Origin: Sphingomonas sp. SORGH_AS_0879
GTDB taxonomy: Bacteria > Pseudomonadota > Alphaproteobacteria > Sphingomonadales > Sphingomonadaceae
NCBI RefSeq assembly: GCF_030819175.1
Contig: NZ_JAUTBJ010000002.1
Span: 3,309,001 to 3,373,000, forward strand
Length of the DNA stretch: 64,000 nucleotides
Reading direction: 5' to 3'
Part shown: positions 43,823 through 55,220 of the stretch, piece by piece
Layout of the letters: every line of letters starts with the position of its first letter
Numbering within the stretch: the first letter of the stretch is position 1
Translations under genes and position numbers: made by a program
The notes under the pieces: model-generated
Told to the model about the DNA's origin: nothing
The model's input: only the letters and a program-made list of their open reading frames with translations
Database searches by the model: none

Positions 43823-46372
43823 TTATCTTTCTGAACCGCGATCCATCGGACGCTGTGGCGGCGCTATATCGTCCGGCCCCTTGCTCCGGATATGGGGCGG
43901 AGGGTCCTTCGGCCTGCCTCGCGGGGCGGGCCCGGGCGGCACCTGCCGCTCGCCCTCCTTCTCTCGCTGTGGATCGACCCTGGTCACAACGGGCGGATCA
44001 GGCGGTCGTCGATTGACGGGCTGGGTAGCGGGGTAATCGACAGAAGCGGGGGGAACAGCTTCGGGTGGCGATGTCCTTTCCGGCACGGGCGGCCTGCCCG
44101 CAGGCTGGGCAGCTGGCATGTCGGCAGCGACGGGTTCTGGCCGCGCACGAACCTCCGGCGGCGACATCGTTCTGACCAGGTCGTCCGCTTCCGCCTTCGC
44201 GGCTTGTTGCTCGCGACGGGCCACCTCGGCGCGTTGCAGCGCTGCCTGCTTGTCGCGCTGCCGCTTGGCATCAGCCGCGGCTTGATCGGCCCGCCGCTCC
44301 CGTTCGCTGACCATCCAATTCTGGAATTCCTGCTCGCCAGCGTACAGCCGCAGCAGCCGGTCGACCGCCTTCGGCTGATCCGGTGCCAGGCGCACGGTGT
44401 CGCCAACAAAAACCAGCCGCCCCTCATCGCGTCCGTCACGCGCCAGCCAGCGTCGAAGACGCCCACGCACCCGTTCTTGGTAATCTGGATGCGGCATCGT
44501 CGGCGAGGGTGCCAACCGCGTCGGAACATAGGTGATCGCAGGGTTGCATTGTTTCTCCCTGACAATTGCCGCCGCAACCTCATCCCATGCAGCACCAGCC
44601 TGCGCTTCGATCCTGGCGAGCCGCTGCCGTTCGGCCACACGCTCGTCGTCGGAGGGTGAATGCTGCGCCACCCAGTCGAGATGCGCGCGCGCCGCCTCCA
44701 ACAGCGCACGATCGCCAGCGCGCGGCTTGGTCCTGCGGCCGGGCTCCGGCTCCAGCGTTGCGATCACCGCTTCCGCCCGTGATCGCGATGCCGCCACCAC
44801 GACATCGGCGACGTCCATGTCATGGCGGCGCTGGATCAGTCGGCGGGACAATCGCTCATACCGCCGGGCGGCGGCAACCGCGTCAGGCTGGTCACCGATC
44901 GACGGCAGGATCAGCGTCATGTCCCTTGCCAGCACTTCGGTCGCAGCAGCCGCCTTCTTCTCGCAGGCGGCAAGCTCATCGCTCACGATCTGCCGCGCGT
45001 TGCGGGTGCCGACCTCCGTCGCGACCCCACGCCGCTCGTGACCGGTCGCGCGATTGCCCATATGCTCGAGCGGGGTCAGGGCGATGCCGTTTTCCTCATA
45101 GGTGCCGTGGAGGTAGCGCTCCTCGCCCATGACCGCGTTGACGATGTCGATGAGGCGCCCGCGCATGAGCTCGGCGGTGTCGACCTTGGCACGCTTTCCG
45201 TTGTTGCCCGGCTCCGCGCGGTAGCTGACCTTGTTCTGGCGGTAGGGCCGGGTGTTCTTGCCGTTTTTGCGCTCGATCACCTCGAAATCCCACTGGCCCT
45301 CCTCGTCCAGCCACTTCGCCGGGCGGTCATAGGCATCGACATGGATGTGGAAGTTGCGCTTGTCGCCGTGTTGATCGGGCTGGTGGATCACCCCGACCGC
45401 CATCCAGCCATCCGACGCGAGCATGGCGACGATGTTGCGGAGGATTTGGCCATGCTGCTCTGGCTTGGCGTCGGCGGGCAGTTCCTGCACGAAGCGATAG
45501 TGACTGCGGCCCGTGCGCCCCTGCCGCCATTGCGGCGCGGGGAAGTTCGGATGTTGATCACACCAGGTCAGCCGGTCGAACGCCTCCTCGGGCGTGACAT
45601 CCGCGACGATGACCTGCCGGTCCTTGAAGGGGCGTCCCTCAGCCGCCGCCTTGGCTTCAGCTTCCCGTCGCGCAGCCTTCAGTCTGCGGCTCATGTCACG
45701 CAGCCAGGACGGGGTTGTCGCAAATCCTGCCACCCGGTCATATCGCCCGACATCGGCGGTCGAGGCGGTGAGATGGTGGAGCTTGGGCGTGCGTTCGCTC
45801 TGCTCGGCCGCAACGAACAACGACCGCTGGCGCTCAGGGCTGCCGGGGATGTTGGATACGATCGCCCGGGCGTTCATCCCGGCCCGGATCACCTGCTCGT
45901 CGATCATGTCGATGACGAGGTTCTCGGCCAGATCCGCCACCGCCTGATCGCGCCGGATATAGTCGAGATGGCTGATGATCGTGACCTTCGCGCCGTCCCG
46001 CAGATAGTCGAAATGCTCGCCCTCCTTGGCCTTGGCCTTGAAGCGGTGGTGAACCTTTCCGTCTCCGCTCGTCGGTACGTGGGTCTTACCCACCGGCTTC
46101 ATGTCGAAGTGCGGCACCCGCCCGCCGCCCGTCTGACGGCCACCCCGCCGGATCGGACTGGACTGGTGGAAGTCGATACCGACCGCCTTGGCCAGTGCAT
46201 CCGTCTTGCGACGGGCCGGCGATTGTCCCGGCTCCGCCTCGGGCTGGTGATTTCGTCCCCGACGGTACGACGCCCCCACCAGATCCCGGTCGGCCTGCGC
46301 TTGACGCGCCAGGAGCGCGCGCACATGATGCGCGAAGACAGGGTGTTCGTCGGGCAGGCCAGGACCGGTCAT
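43823..46372 (-). CDS. relaxase/mobilization-type protein
   Basis: A protein of 849 aa. A central segment (about residues 295-375, HYRFVQELPADAKPEQHGQILRNI...GVIHQPDQHGDKRNFHIHVDAYDRPA) resembles the catalytic core of MobA/MobL/VirD2-type relaxases. The HIHVDA residues serve as the metal-binding His motif (motif III). Further regions are YLHGTYEENGIALTPLEHMGNRATGHERRG and a long coiled, charged, proline-rich C-terminus. Relaxases nick oriT and pilot DNA during conjugation. No coupling protein or type IV secretion genes are present, so the element could only be mobilized by a helper. The ATG has GAGG unusually close to it, so the true start may be internal. Confidence 0.7.
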   Translation of the reverse strand: MTGPGLPDEHPVFAHHVRALLARQAQADRDLVGASYRRGRNHQPEAEPGQSPARRKTDALAKAVGIDFHQSSPIRRGGRQTGGGRVPHFDMKPVGKTHVPTSGDGKVHHRFKAKAKEGEHFDYLRDGAKVTIISHLDYIRRDQAVADLAENLVIDMIDEQVIRAGMNARAIVSNIPGSPERQRSLFVAAEQSERTPKLHHLTASTADVGRYDRVAGFATTPSWLRDMSRRLKAARREAEAKAAAEGRPFKDRQVIVADVTPEEAFDRLTWCDQHPNFPAPQWRQGRTGRSHYRFVQELPADAKPEQHGQILRNIVAMLASDGWMAVGVIHQPDQHGDKRNFHIHVDAYDRPAKWLDEEGQWDFEVIERKNGKNTRPYRQNKVSYRAEPGNNGKRAKVDTAELMRGRLIDIVNAVMGEERYLHGTYEENGIALTPLEHMGNRATGHERRGVATEVGTRNARQIVSDELAACEKKAAAATEVLARDMTLILPSIGDQPDAVAAARRYERLSRRLIQRRHDMDVADVVVAASRSRAEAVIATLEPEPGRRTKPRAGDRALLEAARAHLDWVAQHSPSDDERVAERQRLARIEAQAGAAWDEVAAAIVREKQCNPAITYVPTRLAPSPTMPHPDYQERVRGRLRRWLARDGRDEGRLVFVGDTVRLAPDQPKAVDRLLRLYAGEQEFQNWMVSERERRADQAAADAKRQRDKQAALQRAEVARREQQAAKAEADDLVRTMSPPEVRARPEPVAADMPAAQPAGRPPVPERTSPPEAVPPASVDYPATQPVNRRPPDPPVVTRVDPQREKEGERQVPPGPAPRGRPKDPPPHIRSKGPDDIAPPQRPMDRGSER

Positions 46373-46762
46373 GCCTCATAGTGTCCGGCATCGGCACGGC
46401 GCCGACAAGTACCCCCTCCCGCCTTCCGGAAGCCGCGTGCGGCTGGAGGACACCGCGCTCGATCGCCACTGAACGAGTGCACGCACCAGCAAATTGGCGG
46501 CCCGGCCGCCGGTTTGCGTTGTTGCGCCTAAATTTCCTCCTCCACAAAGCCCAACCGATAATTAATACTCTGCCGTATCAGCGTCGTGAAGCCTTCTGCC
46601 GATCCAGAAGTGGGGTGAGATCGAACCACGCGGATGATGCGGAAAATATAGCGGATAAGCCCGGGTTGCGATCCAGTCATGTAGAGCTGCAACAACAGCT
46701 GCATCCCCGTTCAGGACAGTCCTTAATTATCGGTTTGGCTCTCACATAGATTAAGGCGCTCT
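46373..46762. other. gene-free boundary between island and pca operon
   Basis: 390 bp upstream of the relaxase and downstream of pcaF. It is partly AT-rich (46540-46570, 46720-46755) and has a CCTTAAT/ATTAAGG inverted repeat (46721-46756) just beyond the pcaF stop, which may end the pca transcript. Upstream of a relaxase is a common place for oriT, but no nick-site consensus could be assigned. No gene was found. Confidence 0.45.
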
Positions 46763-47965
46763 TCATACCCGCTCCAGCATCAGTGCGATCCCCTGCCCCA
46801 CGCCGATGCACATGAACGCCATGGCATAGCGGCCGCGCGTGCGGTGCAGTTCCTCGACCGCCGTCATCGCGATCCGCGCGCCCGACATGCCGAGCGGATG
46901 ACCGAAGGCGATGGCGCCGCCGTTGCGGTTCACCCTGGGATCGTCGGCCGCGATATCCAGATCGCGCAGGGTAGCAATCGCCTGTGCGGCAAAGGCTTCG
47001 TTGAGTTCGATCACGTCGATCCGGTCGAGCGTCAGCCCGGTGATCCGGCAGAGCTTGCGCGCCGCCTCGATCGGCCCCGCGCCCATGATGCGCGGCGCGA
47101 TCCCCGCCGAGGCCATGCCCAGCACGCGCGCACGCGGGGTCAGGCCATGGCGGGCCGCCGCGCCCTCGCTCGCCACCAGCATCGCCGCCGCGCCGTCGTT
47201 GAGGCCCGAGGCGTTCCCGGCGGTCACGGTGCCGTCCGCGCGCACCACCGGTTTCAGCTTCGCCAGCGCCTCCAGGCTGGTCGCGCGGGGATGCTCGTCG
47301 CGGTCGAACAGGACCGGTTCACCCTTGCGTTGGGGAATGGAGACGGGGACGATCTCGACGGTCAGCCGCCCGCTGTCGATCGCCGCGGCCGCCTTCTGCT
47401 GGCTGGCCAGCGCGAAAGCGTCCTGCTCCTCGCGTCCGACATGCCACTGGTCGGCGACATTCTCGGCGGTCTGCGGCATGGTATCGACGCCATGGGCGGC
47501 CCGCATCGCCGGGTTGATGAAGCGCCAGCCCAGCGTCGTATCCTCGATCTGCTGGCCCCGGTCGAAGGAACTGGCAGCCTTGCCCATCACATAGGGCGCG
47601 CGCGTCATGCTCTCGACCCCGCCCGCGATCATCAGTTCGGCATCACCGCTGCGGATCGCCTGTGCCGCGCTGCCCACCGCATGGAGGCCCGATCCGCACA
47701 GCCGGTTGATGGTAGCGCCCGGCACCGCTTCGGGAAGTCCGGCGAGTAACGCCGCCATGCGCGCGACGTTGCGATTGTCCTCACCCGCCTGGTTCGCGCA
47801 GCCGAGCAGGACATCGTCCACCGCCCGCCAGTCGACATGGCGGTTGCGCTCCATCAGCGCGCGCAAGGGGATGGCGGCGAGGTCGTCGGCGCGCACGCTC
47901 GCCAGCGCGCCGTTGAGCTTGCCGATGGGAGTGCGGATCGCGTCGCAGATATAGGCGTCGGTCAT
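46763..47965 (-). CDS. pcaF: 3-oxoadipyl-CoA thiolase
   Basis: A protein of 400 aa. It cleaves 3-oxoadipyl-CoA with CoA to succinyl-CoA and acetyl-CoA, the last step of the beta-ketoadipate pathway. The catalytic residues sit exactly where PcaF has them: Cys90 (NRLCGSG), His356 (AFGHPLGMSGAR) and Cys386 (CIGVGQG). Last gene of the pob-pca operon; its ATG overlaps the pcaL stop by one base. Confidence 0.96.
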   Translation of the reverse strand: MTDAYICDAIRTPIGKLNGALASVRADDLAAIPLRALMERNRHVDWRAVDDVLLGCANQAGEDNRNVARMAALLAGLPEAVPGATINRLCGSGLHAVGSAAQAIRSGDAELMIAGGVESMTRAPYVMGKAASSFDRGQQIEDTTLGWRFINPAMRAAHGVDTMPQTAENVADQWHVGREEQDAFALASQQKAAAAIDSGRLTVEIVPVSIPQRKGEPVLFDRDEHPRATSLEALAKLKPVVRADGTVTAGNASGLNDGAAAMLVASEGAAARHGLTPRARVLGMASAGIAPRIMGAGPIEAARKLCRITGLTLDRIDVIELNEAFAAQAIATLRDLDIAADDPRVNRNGGAIAFGHPLGMSGARIAMTAVEELHRTRGRYAMAFMCIGVGQGIALMLERV

Positions 47966-49146
47966 CAGGCGTCCTGGTCCAGCGTGTCGATGATCGTCTG
48001 CGCTTCGGCAAAGCCGGTGTTCGCGGCGGGAACCCCCGCATAGATGGTGGTCTGCATCAGCACTTCCTTGAGTTCGTCCCGCGTAAAGCCGCCCTGGGTC
48101 AGCCCAGCACGAACGTGGAGCGCGAACTCCTCCCAGCGTCCCAACGCGCAGGTGATCGCCAGCACGATCAGACGGCGGGTGCGGTCGTCGAGCCCCGGCC
48201 GCCCCCAGATTTCACCCCAGGCGATGCGGGTGATCATCGCCTGGAAATCGGCAGTCAGGGGGGTCCGCCTGGCCAGACTGCGCTCGACCCAGGCATCGCC
48301 CAGCACGCGGCGGCGGTTGGCAAGCCCCGCCTCGAGCAGCGTTTCGGCAGCGGCTTCGACCGCCTCGTCCCTCGTCAGGAACCGTCGCAGCGCCGTCGCC
48401 AGCGCGGCGGGCGCCTCGATCGGGGGCAGATGCGCGCCGTCGACGCCGACATGCCGGGCAGCGGGAATGGTGGCGACCAGATGCTCGCCATGTCCGGCAT
48501 AGGGGGTCGAGACATCGAGCATCGCGGTCACGACCAGCGTCGGCACCGCGATGGCGTCGATCCGGTCGATCAGCGCCATGTCACGGATCGCCGCCCCCGC
48601 GCCCGCATAGCCCGCATCCGCCTGTCGCGCGATACCGTCACGCAAGCTGTCCGCGATCTCGGGATGCCGCGCGGCGAAACCGGGCGACAGGAAGCGTCCG
48701 ACCGCCATGTCGGCGATGGCGGCGGTCCCCTGTTGGCGCACCATGTCGATCCGCGTCGTCCAGGCGGCGGGGTCCATCGTCGCGGAGGTGCAGATCAGTG
48801 CCAGCGCGGCCACGCGCTCCGGGTGATCCAGCGCGCATTGCATCGCGATCATCCCGCCTAGCGACACGCCCGCGACCGCCGCCTGCGCCACCCCGGCATC
48901 GTCCATGATCGCGGCGACATCGTCCGCGAGCATGGCGAGCGTGTAATCGCCCTCCGGCGCATCCGATCCGCCCGCCCCGCGCGTATCGATCCGCAGCAAC
49001 CGAAAGGCGGGCAGGAGCAGCGGGACGGTGCGATCCCACAGCGACAGATCGGTCCCGATCGAATTGAGCAGGACCAGCACCGGCCGGTCCGCCGCCCCCT
49101 CCAGTCGCCAGTGCAGGCGCACGCCATCGCGAAGGGTGTAAGCCAT
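47965..49146 (-). CDS. pcaL: PcaL: 3-oxoadipate enol-lactonase fused to 4-carboxymuconolactone decarboxylase
   Basis: A protein of 393 aa with two domains. The first (about residues 1-260) is an alpha/beta hydrolase like PcaD, with nucleophile Ser95 in AGVSLGGM and the acid/base region at DGAHLPP. The second (about 265-393) is a carboxymuconolactone decarboxylase like PcaC (RRRVLGDAWVERSLAR...LGRWEEFALHVRAGL...TTIYAGVPAAN). The fusion performs two consecutive steps, 4-carboxymuconolactone to 3-oxoadipate enol-lactone to 3-oxoadipate. Start chosen at MAYTLRDGVRLHW; an upstream 26-codon extension lies in pcaB. Confidence 0.95.
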   Translation of the reverse strand: MAYTLRDGVRLHWRLEGAADRPVLVLLNSIGTDLSLWDRTVPLLLPAFRLLRIDTRGAGGSDAPEGDYTLAMLADDVAAIMDDAGVAQAAVAGVSLGGMIAMQCALDHPERVAALALICTSATMDPAAWTTRIDMVRQQGTAAIADMAVGRFLSPGFAARHPEIADSLRDGIARQADAGYAGAGAAIRDMALIDRIDAIAVPTLVVTAMLDVSTPYAGHGEHLVATIPAARHVGVDGAHLPPIEAPAALATALRRFLTRDEAVEAAAETLLEAGLANRRRVLGDAWVERSLARRTPLTADFQAMITRIAWGEIWGRPGLDDRTRRLIVLAITCALGRWEEFALHVRAGLTQGGFTRDELKEVLMQTTIYAGVPAANTGFAEAQTIIDTLDQDA

Positions 49147-49147
49147 G

Positions 49148-50287
49148 TCAGTCCTTATCATCCAGAAGCGCCGCGATGATCGCCGCGCTCTCGCCCAGAT
49201 CCTCGCCCATATCGGCGGCGGCACGGTTGCGGGCGATCGCCGCCGCGTCGATCTCCAGCCCCTCGGCGACCACCGCCATCGCGGCGGCGCTGCCCGAAGC
49301 GAGCAGGAACAGGTCGGTCAGGACCGGCCCTTCCGCCTGCCAGCCGCCAAGGCCGCGCTCCTGCTCCTGCGGCATGCCCGCCAACAGCGTGGCGACCAGC
49401 CCCGGCGCACGGGTCGCGGCAGACAGCGCGACCTGGCATCCGGTGGGATTGCGCTTGTGCGCCATCGCCGACGACCCACCCCGCCCCGCGATCCCCGGCT
49501 CCCGCGCCTCGCCGATCGCATTCTGGGCGAGCAGCGACACGTCGCGGGCGAGCTTGCCGAGTGCGCCGATCAGGATGCCCACGCCCGCACCGATCGCGAC
49601 CACGCCGGTCCGTCGCGCGTGCCACGGCGCTGCCGTCGCCAGACCCAGCGCCGCTGCCATATGCGCGGCCACCGCCGCGCCCCGCCCGTCCATCCCTGCG
49701 CGGGTGCCCGCCGCCCCGCCGAACTGGAGGACAGCATGCCGCGCAACCGCATCGTTCAGATGTTCCAGCGCGTCCGCGATCCCCGCCGCCGCCTGCGCCA
49801 GACGCAGGCCGAACGCGACCGGCAGGGCATCCTGCAACAAGGTGCGACCGACCGCCGGGGTCCTGGCATGGTCCCGCGCATGGCGCGTGAGGGCGGCGAC
49901 AACCCGCTGCACATCCGCGGTCAGCACGCGATGCGCGGCCCGCACCTGCATCATCAGCACGCTGTCCGCGACGTCCTGGCTGGTCGCGCCCCGGTGCAGG
50001 GCCGACACCGCCTCGTCGCCCAGCGCGCCGCGCAGCCGGGCCACCAGTGGAATGGCGAGCGTACCCGCCAGCGCCACCTCTTCCGCCAGTTCGGCGGGCT
50101 CGATCCGCGCGGATGCAACGCCGGTCGCGATAGCCTCGGCGACGTCCGGCGCGATCACATTCTCCGCCGCCTGCGCGCGGGCCAACGCGACTTCGAAGGC
50201 ACGGGCATGGGCGACGGTCACGGCGTCGTCGAACACCGCGATCATCGCGGGGCTGGCGGCGGGGCGAAGGCGAAGCAGATCGCTCAC
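49148..50287 (-). CDS. pcaB: 3-carboxy-cis,cis-muconate cycloisomerase
   Basis: A protein of 379 aa of the fumarase/aspartase superfamily, which cyclises 3-carboxy-cis,cis-muconate to 4-carboxymuconolactone. The signature loop GGSSAMAHKRNP lies at about residues 269-280; GATSQDVADS and the TAAPWHARR region are also typical. The start is a GTG at 50287 that overlaps the pcaG stop (GTGA). The downstream pcaL begins 1 bp after its stop. Confidence 0.94.
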   Translation of the reverse strand: MSDLLRLRPAASPAMIAVFDDAVTVAHARAFEVALARAQAAENVIAPDVAEAIATGVASARIEPAELAEEVALAGTLAIPLVARLRGALGDEAVSALHRGATSQDVADSVLMMQVRAAHRVLTADVQRVVAALTRHARDHARTPAVGRTLLQDALPVAFGLRLAQAAAGIADALEHLNDAVARHAVLQFGGAAGTRAGMDGRGAAVAAHMAAALGLATAAPWHARRTGVVAIGAGVGILIGALGKLARDVSLLAQNAIGEAREPGIAGRGGSSAMAHKRNPTGCQVALSAATRAPGLVATLLAGMPQEQERGLGGWQAEGPVLTDLFLLASGSAAAMAVVAEGLEIDAAAIARNRAAADMGEDLGESAAIIAALLDDKD

Positions 50288-50979
50288 AGGTCGAAGAACA
50301 CCGTCTCGCGCGCGCCCTGCAGGACGAGGTCTAGCGCCCACACCCCCTCGCCCACGGCCTGCGCGATCAACGTGTCGCGTCGTTCGGGGGAGAGAGCCGC
50401 CAGCACCGGATCGCTCTCCAATCCCGCACTCCCGGCGAAATAGAGCCGCGTCGCCAGCCGCTTGACGACACCGCGCGCGAAGACCGACAGCGCGATATGC
50501 GGTGCCTGCCGGCCGCCATCCGGCCCCGGCACCCGCCCCGGCATGATCGTACGGAAGCGATAGCGCCCATCCTCATCGGTCGCCGCGCGGCCGAAGCCGA
50601 TGAAATGCGGGTCGAGCGGCACGTCGTCGCGCGAATCGTTCACGCTGCGATAGCGCCCCGCCGCATTGGCCTGCCAGATTTCGATCATCGCATCGGGAAT
50701 GGCCGCGCCCTGCCCGTCAAACACCCGCCCGGTGATTTCGATCACGTCACCCAGAGGCGTGCCGGTCGGAGAGGACAGGTTCAGGACATAATGCGCCTCG
50801 GGCATCAATTCGGGCCGGGCGCCCATGTCGGACCGGCCGACCAGGTCCGCCCCGCCCTTCCACGGCAGGCCATAATGGAAGAACGGCCCGACCGTCTGGC
50901 TGGGCGTCTGGCCGAACAGCGCCGGGTCCTGATTATCGACGCGCGGCGCCGGGAGGCGGCTGGCGGGATCAATGGTCAT
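50284..50979 (-). CDS. pcaG: protocatechuate 3,4-dioxygenase alpha subunit
   Basis: A protein of 231 aa of the intradiol dioxygenase fold. It starts with the family-typical GQTPSQTVGPFFHYGLPW and has [29 protein letters not shown] and GRVPGPDGGRQAPHIALSVFARG. The alpha subunit lacks the full iron-ligand set, which is in PcaH. Together they cleave protocatechuate between the hydroxyl groups to 3-carboxy-cis,cis-muconate. It overlaps pcaH by 11 bp and pcaB by GTGA. Confidence 0.96.
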   Translation of the reverse strand: MTIDPASRLPAPRVDNQDPALFGQTPSQTVGPFFHYGLPWKGGADLVGRSDMGARPELMPEAHYVLNLSSPTGTPLGDVIEITGRVFDGQGAAIPDAMIEIWQANAAGRYRSVNDSRDDVPLDPHFIGFGRAATDEDGRYRFRTIMPGRVPGPDGGRQAPHIALSVFARGVVKRLATRLYFAGSAGLESDPVLAALSPERRDTLIAQAVGEGVWALDLVLQGARETVFFDL

Positions 50980-51676
50980 GATGATCCTCCTCGAACGGCG
51001 TCCGCTCGCGCCCCTTCAGCACCACGTCGAAGCGATAGCCGAGCGCCCAATTGGGCTCGGTCACGTCCATGGCGAGCCTTGCGACCAGTCGCTGACGATA
51101 TGGCATCGGCACGGCGTTCGCGATCGGATCGATCTCGATCAGCGGATCGTCGGGGAAATAAAGCTGCGTCACCAGCCGCGTCGCAAAGGCGGGCCCCAGC
51201 AGCGACAGATGGATATGCGCGGGCCGCCACGCATTCTTGTGGTTGCCCCATGGATAGGCCCCAGGCCGGACGGTGACGAAGCGATACCGCCCCTCGCCAT
51301 CCGTCACCACGCGGCCCGCACCGGTGAAGTTCGGGTCGTGCGGCGCATCCCACTGGTCCTTGGCGTGGATATAGCGCCCGGCGGCATTGGCCTGCCAGAT
51401 TTCCATGACCGTATCGGGCACCGCGCGGCCCTGCTCGTCGAGCACCCGGCCCGTGACGATGATCCGCTGCCCCAGCGGTTCGCCCTGATGCTGTTTCGTC
51501 AGGTCGGCCAGTGCCGAGCCCATCAGCCGATCCCAGCAGCCCCCCGGCCCGGTCGTCTCGGTCAGGGTCTGCGGGATCGCCAGCGGCGGCTGGAGCGGTG
51601 CCCGCAGCGAGGTGGATCGGTAATCGGCCACCAGCGACGGCGGAGCCCCCGCATCCTCGCGCACATAGCGGATCAT
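50969..51676 (-). CDS. pcaH: protocatechuate 3,4-dioxygenase beta subunit
   Basis: A protein of 235 aa, the iron-bearing subunit. The ferric ligands (two Tyr and two His) can be recognised in [41 protein letters not shown] near the N-terminus and [28 protein letters not shown] are conserved. The ATG at 51676 overlaps the pcaJ stop (ATGA) and was preferred to a 55-codon extension running back into pcaJ. Confidence 0.96.
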   Translation of the reverse strand: MIRYVREDAGAPPSLVADYRSTSLRAPLQPPLAIPQTLTETTGPGGCWDRLMGSALADLTKQHQGEPLGQRIIVTGRVLDEQGRAVPDTVMEIWQANAAGRYIHAKDQWDAPHDPNFTGAGRVVTDGEGRYRFVTVRPGAYPWGNHKNAWRPAHIHLSLLGPAFATRLVTQLYFPDDPLIEIDPIANAVPMPYRQRLVARLAMDVTEPNWALGYRFDVVLKGRERTPFEEDHHDH

Positions 51677-52307
51677 GCCAGTTCCTCCGTGAACGGCGCG
51701 CTTGTCTTGGCGCGCACCTCCTCCAGCGTGACGCCGGGGGCCAGTTCGATCAGCCGCAGGCCCGGCTTGTCGCAGGCCATGACGCACAGGTCGGTGACGA
51801 TCAGGTCCACACAGGCCTTGCCGGTCAGCGGCAGGGTGCATTCTGGCAGGATCTTCGGACTGCCCGCCTTGCTGGCATGGTCCATGACGACGACGATGCG
51901 CTTGACGCCCGCAACCAGGTCCATCGCGCCGCCCATGCCCTTCACCATCTTGCCGGGGATCGTCCAGTTGGCGATGTCGCCGCCCGCCGACACCTCCATC
52001 GCGCCGAGCACCGCCATGTCGATATGGCCGCCCCGGATCATCGCGAAGCTGTCGGCGGAAGAAAAGAAGCTGGAGGTCGGCAGCGTCGTGACCGTCTGCT
52101 TGCCCGCATTGATGAGGTCGGGGTCCGCCTCCCCCTCATGGGGGAAGGGCCCGATGCCGAGCAGGCCGTTTTCGGACTGCAAGGTCACGTCGACGCCCTC
52201 GGGCACATGGTTGGCGACCAGGGTCGGAATGCCGATGCCGAGGTTGACGTAGAAGCCGTCCCGAAGTTCGCGCGCGGCGCGTGCCGCCATTTCGTCGCGG
52301 GTCCAGC

Positions 52308-52311
<4 letters not shown>
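51673..52311 (-). CDS. pcaJ: 3-oxoadipate CoA-transferase subunit B
   Basis: A protein of 212 aa, the catalytic beta subunit of a class I CoA-transferase that moves CoA from succinyl-CoA to 3-oxoadipate. The glutamate in SENGLLG (Glu47) is the expected active site. The [16 protein letters not shown] and [19 protein letters not shown] segments are typical. The start at 52311 overlaps the pcaI stop (ATGA). Confidence 0.95.
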
Positions 52312-54328
<2,017 letters not shown>

Positions 54329-55207
54329 GTGATGGCCGTGGCAGCGATCCCCAGCTTCTACCTCTATGGCGAACCGCATCGCGCGGTGGAGGACGGCTTC
54401 GTCCATGCCGAGCGGCTTGACGATCGTTCGCGCCCGCATGAATGGACGATCCTGCCCCATGCCCATGCCGACCTGATCCAGCTCTTCCTGCTGGAACAGG
54501 GTGGCGGCACGATGCGGGCGGAGGGGGAGAATTTCGCGGTGACGGCCCCCGCGCTGCTGATCGTGCCTGCCGGGATCGTCCATGGCTTCGACTGGCTTCA
54601 CGAGTCGGCGGGCACGGTCGTCACCCTGTCGGTCCGCCATCTCGCGCAGCTCGAAAGCCGCTATCCGGGCCTGGCGGCGGTCTTCGACCGGGTGGGCGTG
54701 GTCTACCCGGACGAGGCGGCGACCGGCACGATCGGTGCGGGCATCGCGACGCTGATGCGCGAACTCGGCTGGTCGGCGCCGGGGCATAGCGCGGCGGTGG
54801 ATGCGGCATTGCTCGCCGTGCTGGTCGAGACGCTGCGCGCGTCGGGCGGAATGCGGGGGAGCATCCGCGCCGCGCCCGGACACCATCAGAGCCTGGTCGC
54901 CCGCTTCCGCGCCCGCATCGACGAACGCTTCCGCCTGCGCGAGCCGATCGCCATCCATGCCGAGGCCTTGGGCACCAGCGAAAGCCGGTTGCGCGTCGCC
55001 TGCGCCCGGATCGCCGCCCAGTCGCCTGCCGCGATGCTCGACCAGCGCGCCATGCTCGATGCCAAGCGGGCGCTGCTCTATACCAATCTGTCGGTAGCGG
55101 AGGTCGGCTTTGCGATCGGCTTTGCCGACCCGGCCTATTTCACCCGTTTCTTCACCCGCCATGCCGGGATGTCGCCCCGCGCCTATCGCCGGTCGGGCAG
55201 CGCCTGA
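54329..55207 (+). CDS. AraC-family transcriptional regulator (PobR/PobC-like)
   Basis: A protein of 292 aa. The N-terminal cupin-type ligand domain has LPHAHADLIQLFLLEQGGGTM...LLIVPAGIVHGF. The C-terminal AraC DNA-binding domain has two helix-turn-helix units (AEALGTSESRLRVACARI; LSVAEVGFAIGFADPAYFTRFFTRHAGMSPRAYRR). Position opposite pobA makes it the likely activator responding to 4-hydroxybenzoate or protocatechuate. The start is GTG at 54329 or ATG at 54332. Confidence 0.9.
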   Translation: MMAVAAIPSFYLYGEPHRAVEDGFVHAERLDDRSRPHEWTILPHAHADLIQLFLLEQGGGTMRAEGENFAVTAPALLIVPAGIVHGFDWLHESAGTVVTLSVRHLAQLESRYPGLAAVFDRVGVVYPDEAATGTIGAGIATLMRELGWSAPGHSAAVDAALLAVLVETLRASGGMRGSIRAAPGHHQSLVARFRARIDERFRLREPIAIHAEALGTSESRLRVACARIAAQSPAAMLDQRAMLDAKRALLYTNLSVAEVGFAIGFADPAYFTRFFTRHAGMSPRAYRRSGSA

Positions 55208-55220
55208 GCCAAGGGCGGGG

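Noticed and set aside
44822..46381. 519-codon open frame antisense to the relaxase-like gene
   Set aside because: The minus strand carries the HIHV relaxase segment and coherent domains; the plus-strand product has no recognisable segment and no good start.
28299..46762. Second copy of the tRNA-Glu 3' end marking the far island boundary
   Set aside because: I looked for the GGGTTCGAGTCCCGT segment on the distal side and did not see a convincing copy, so no att pair is claimed.
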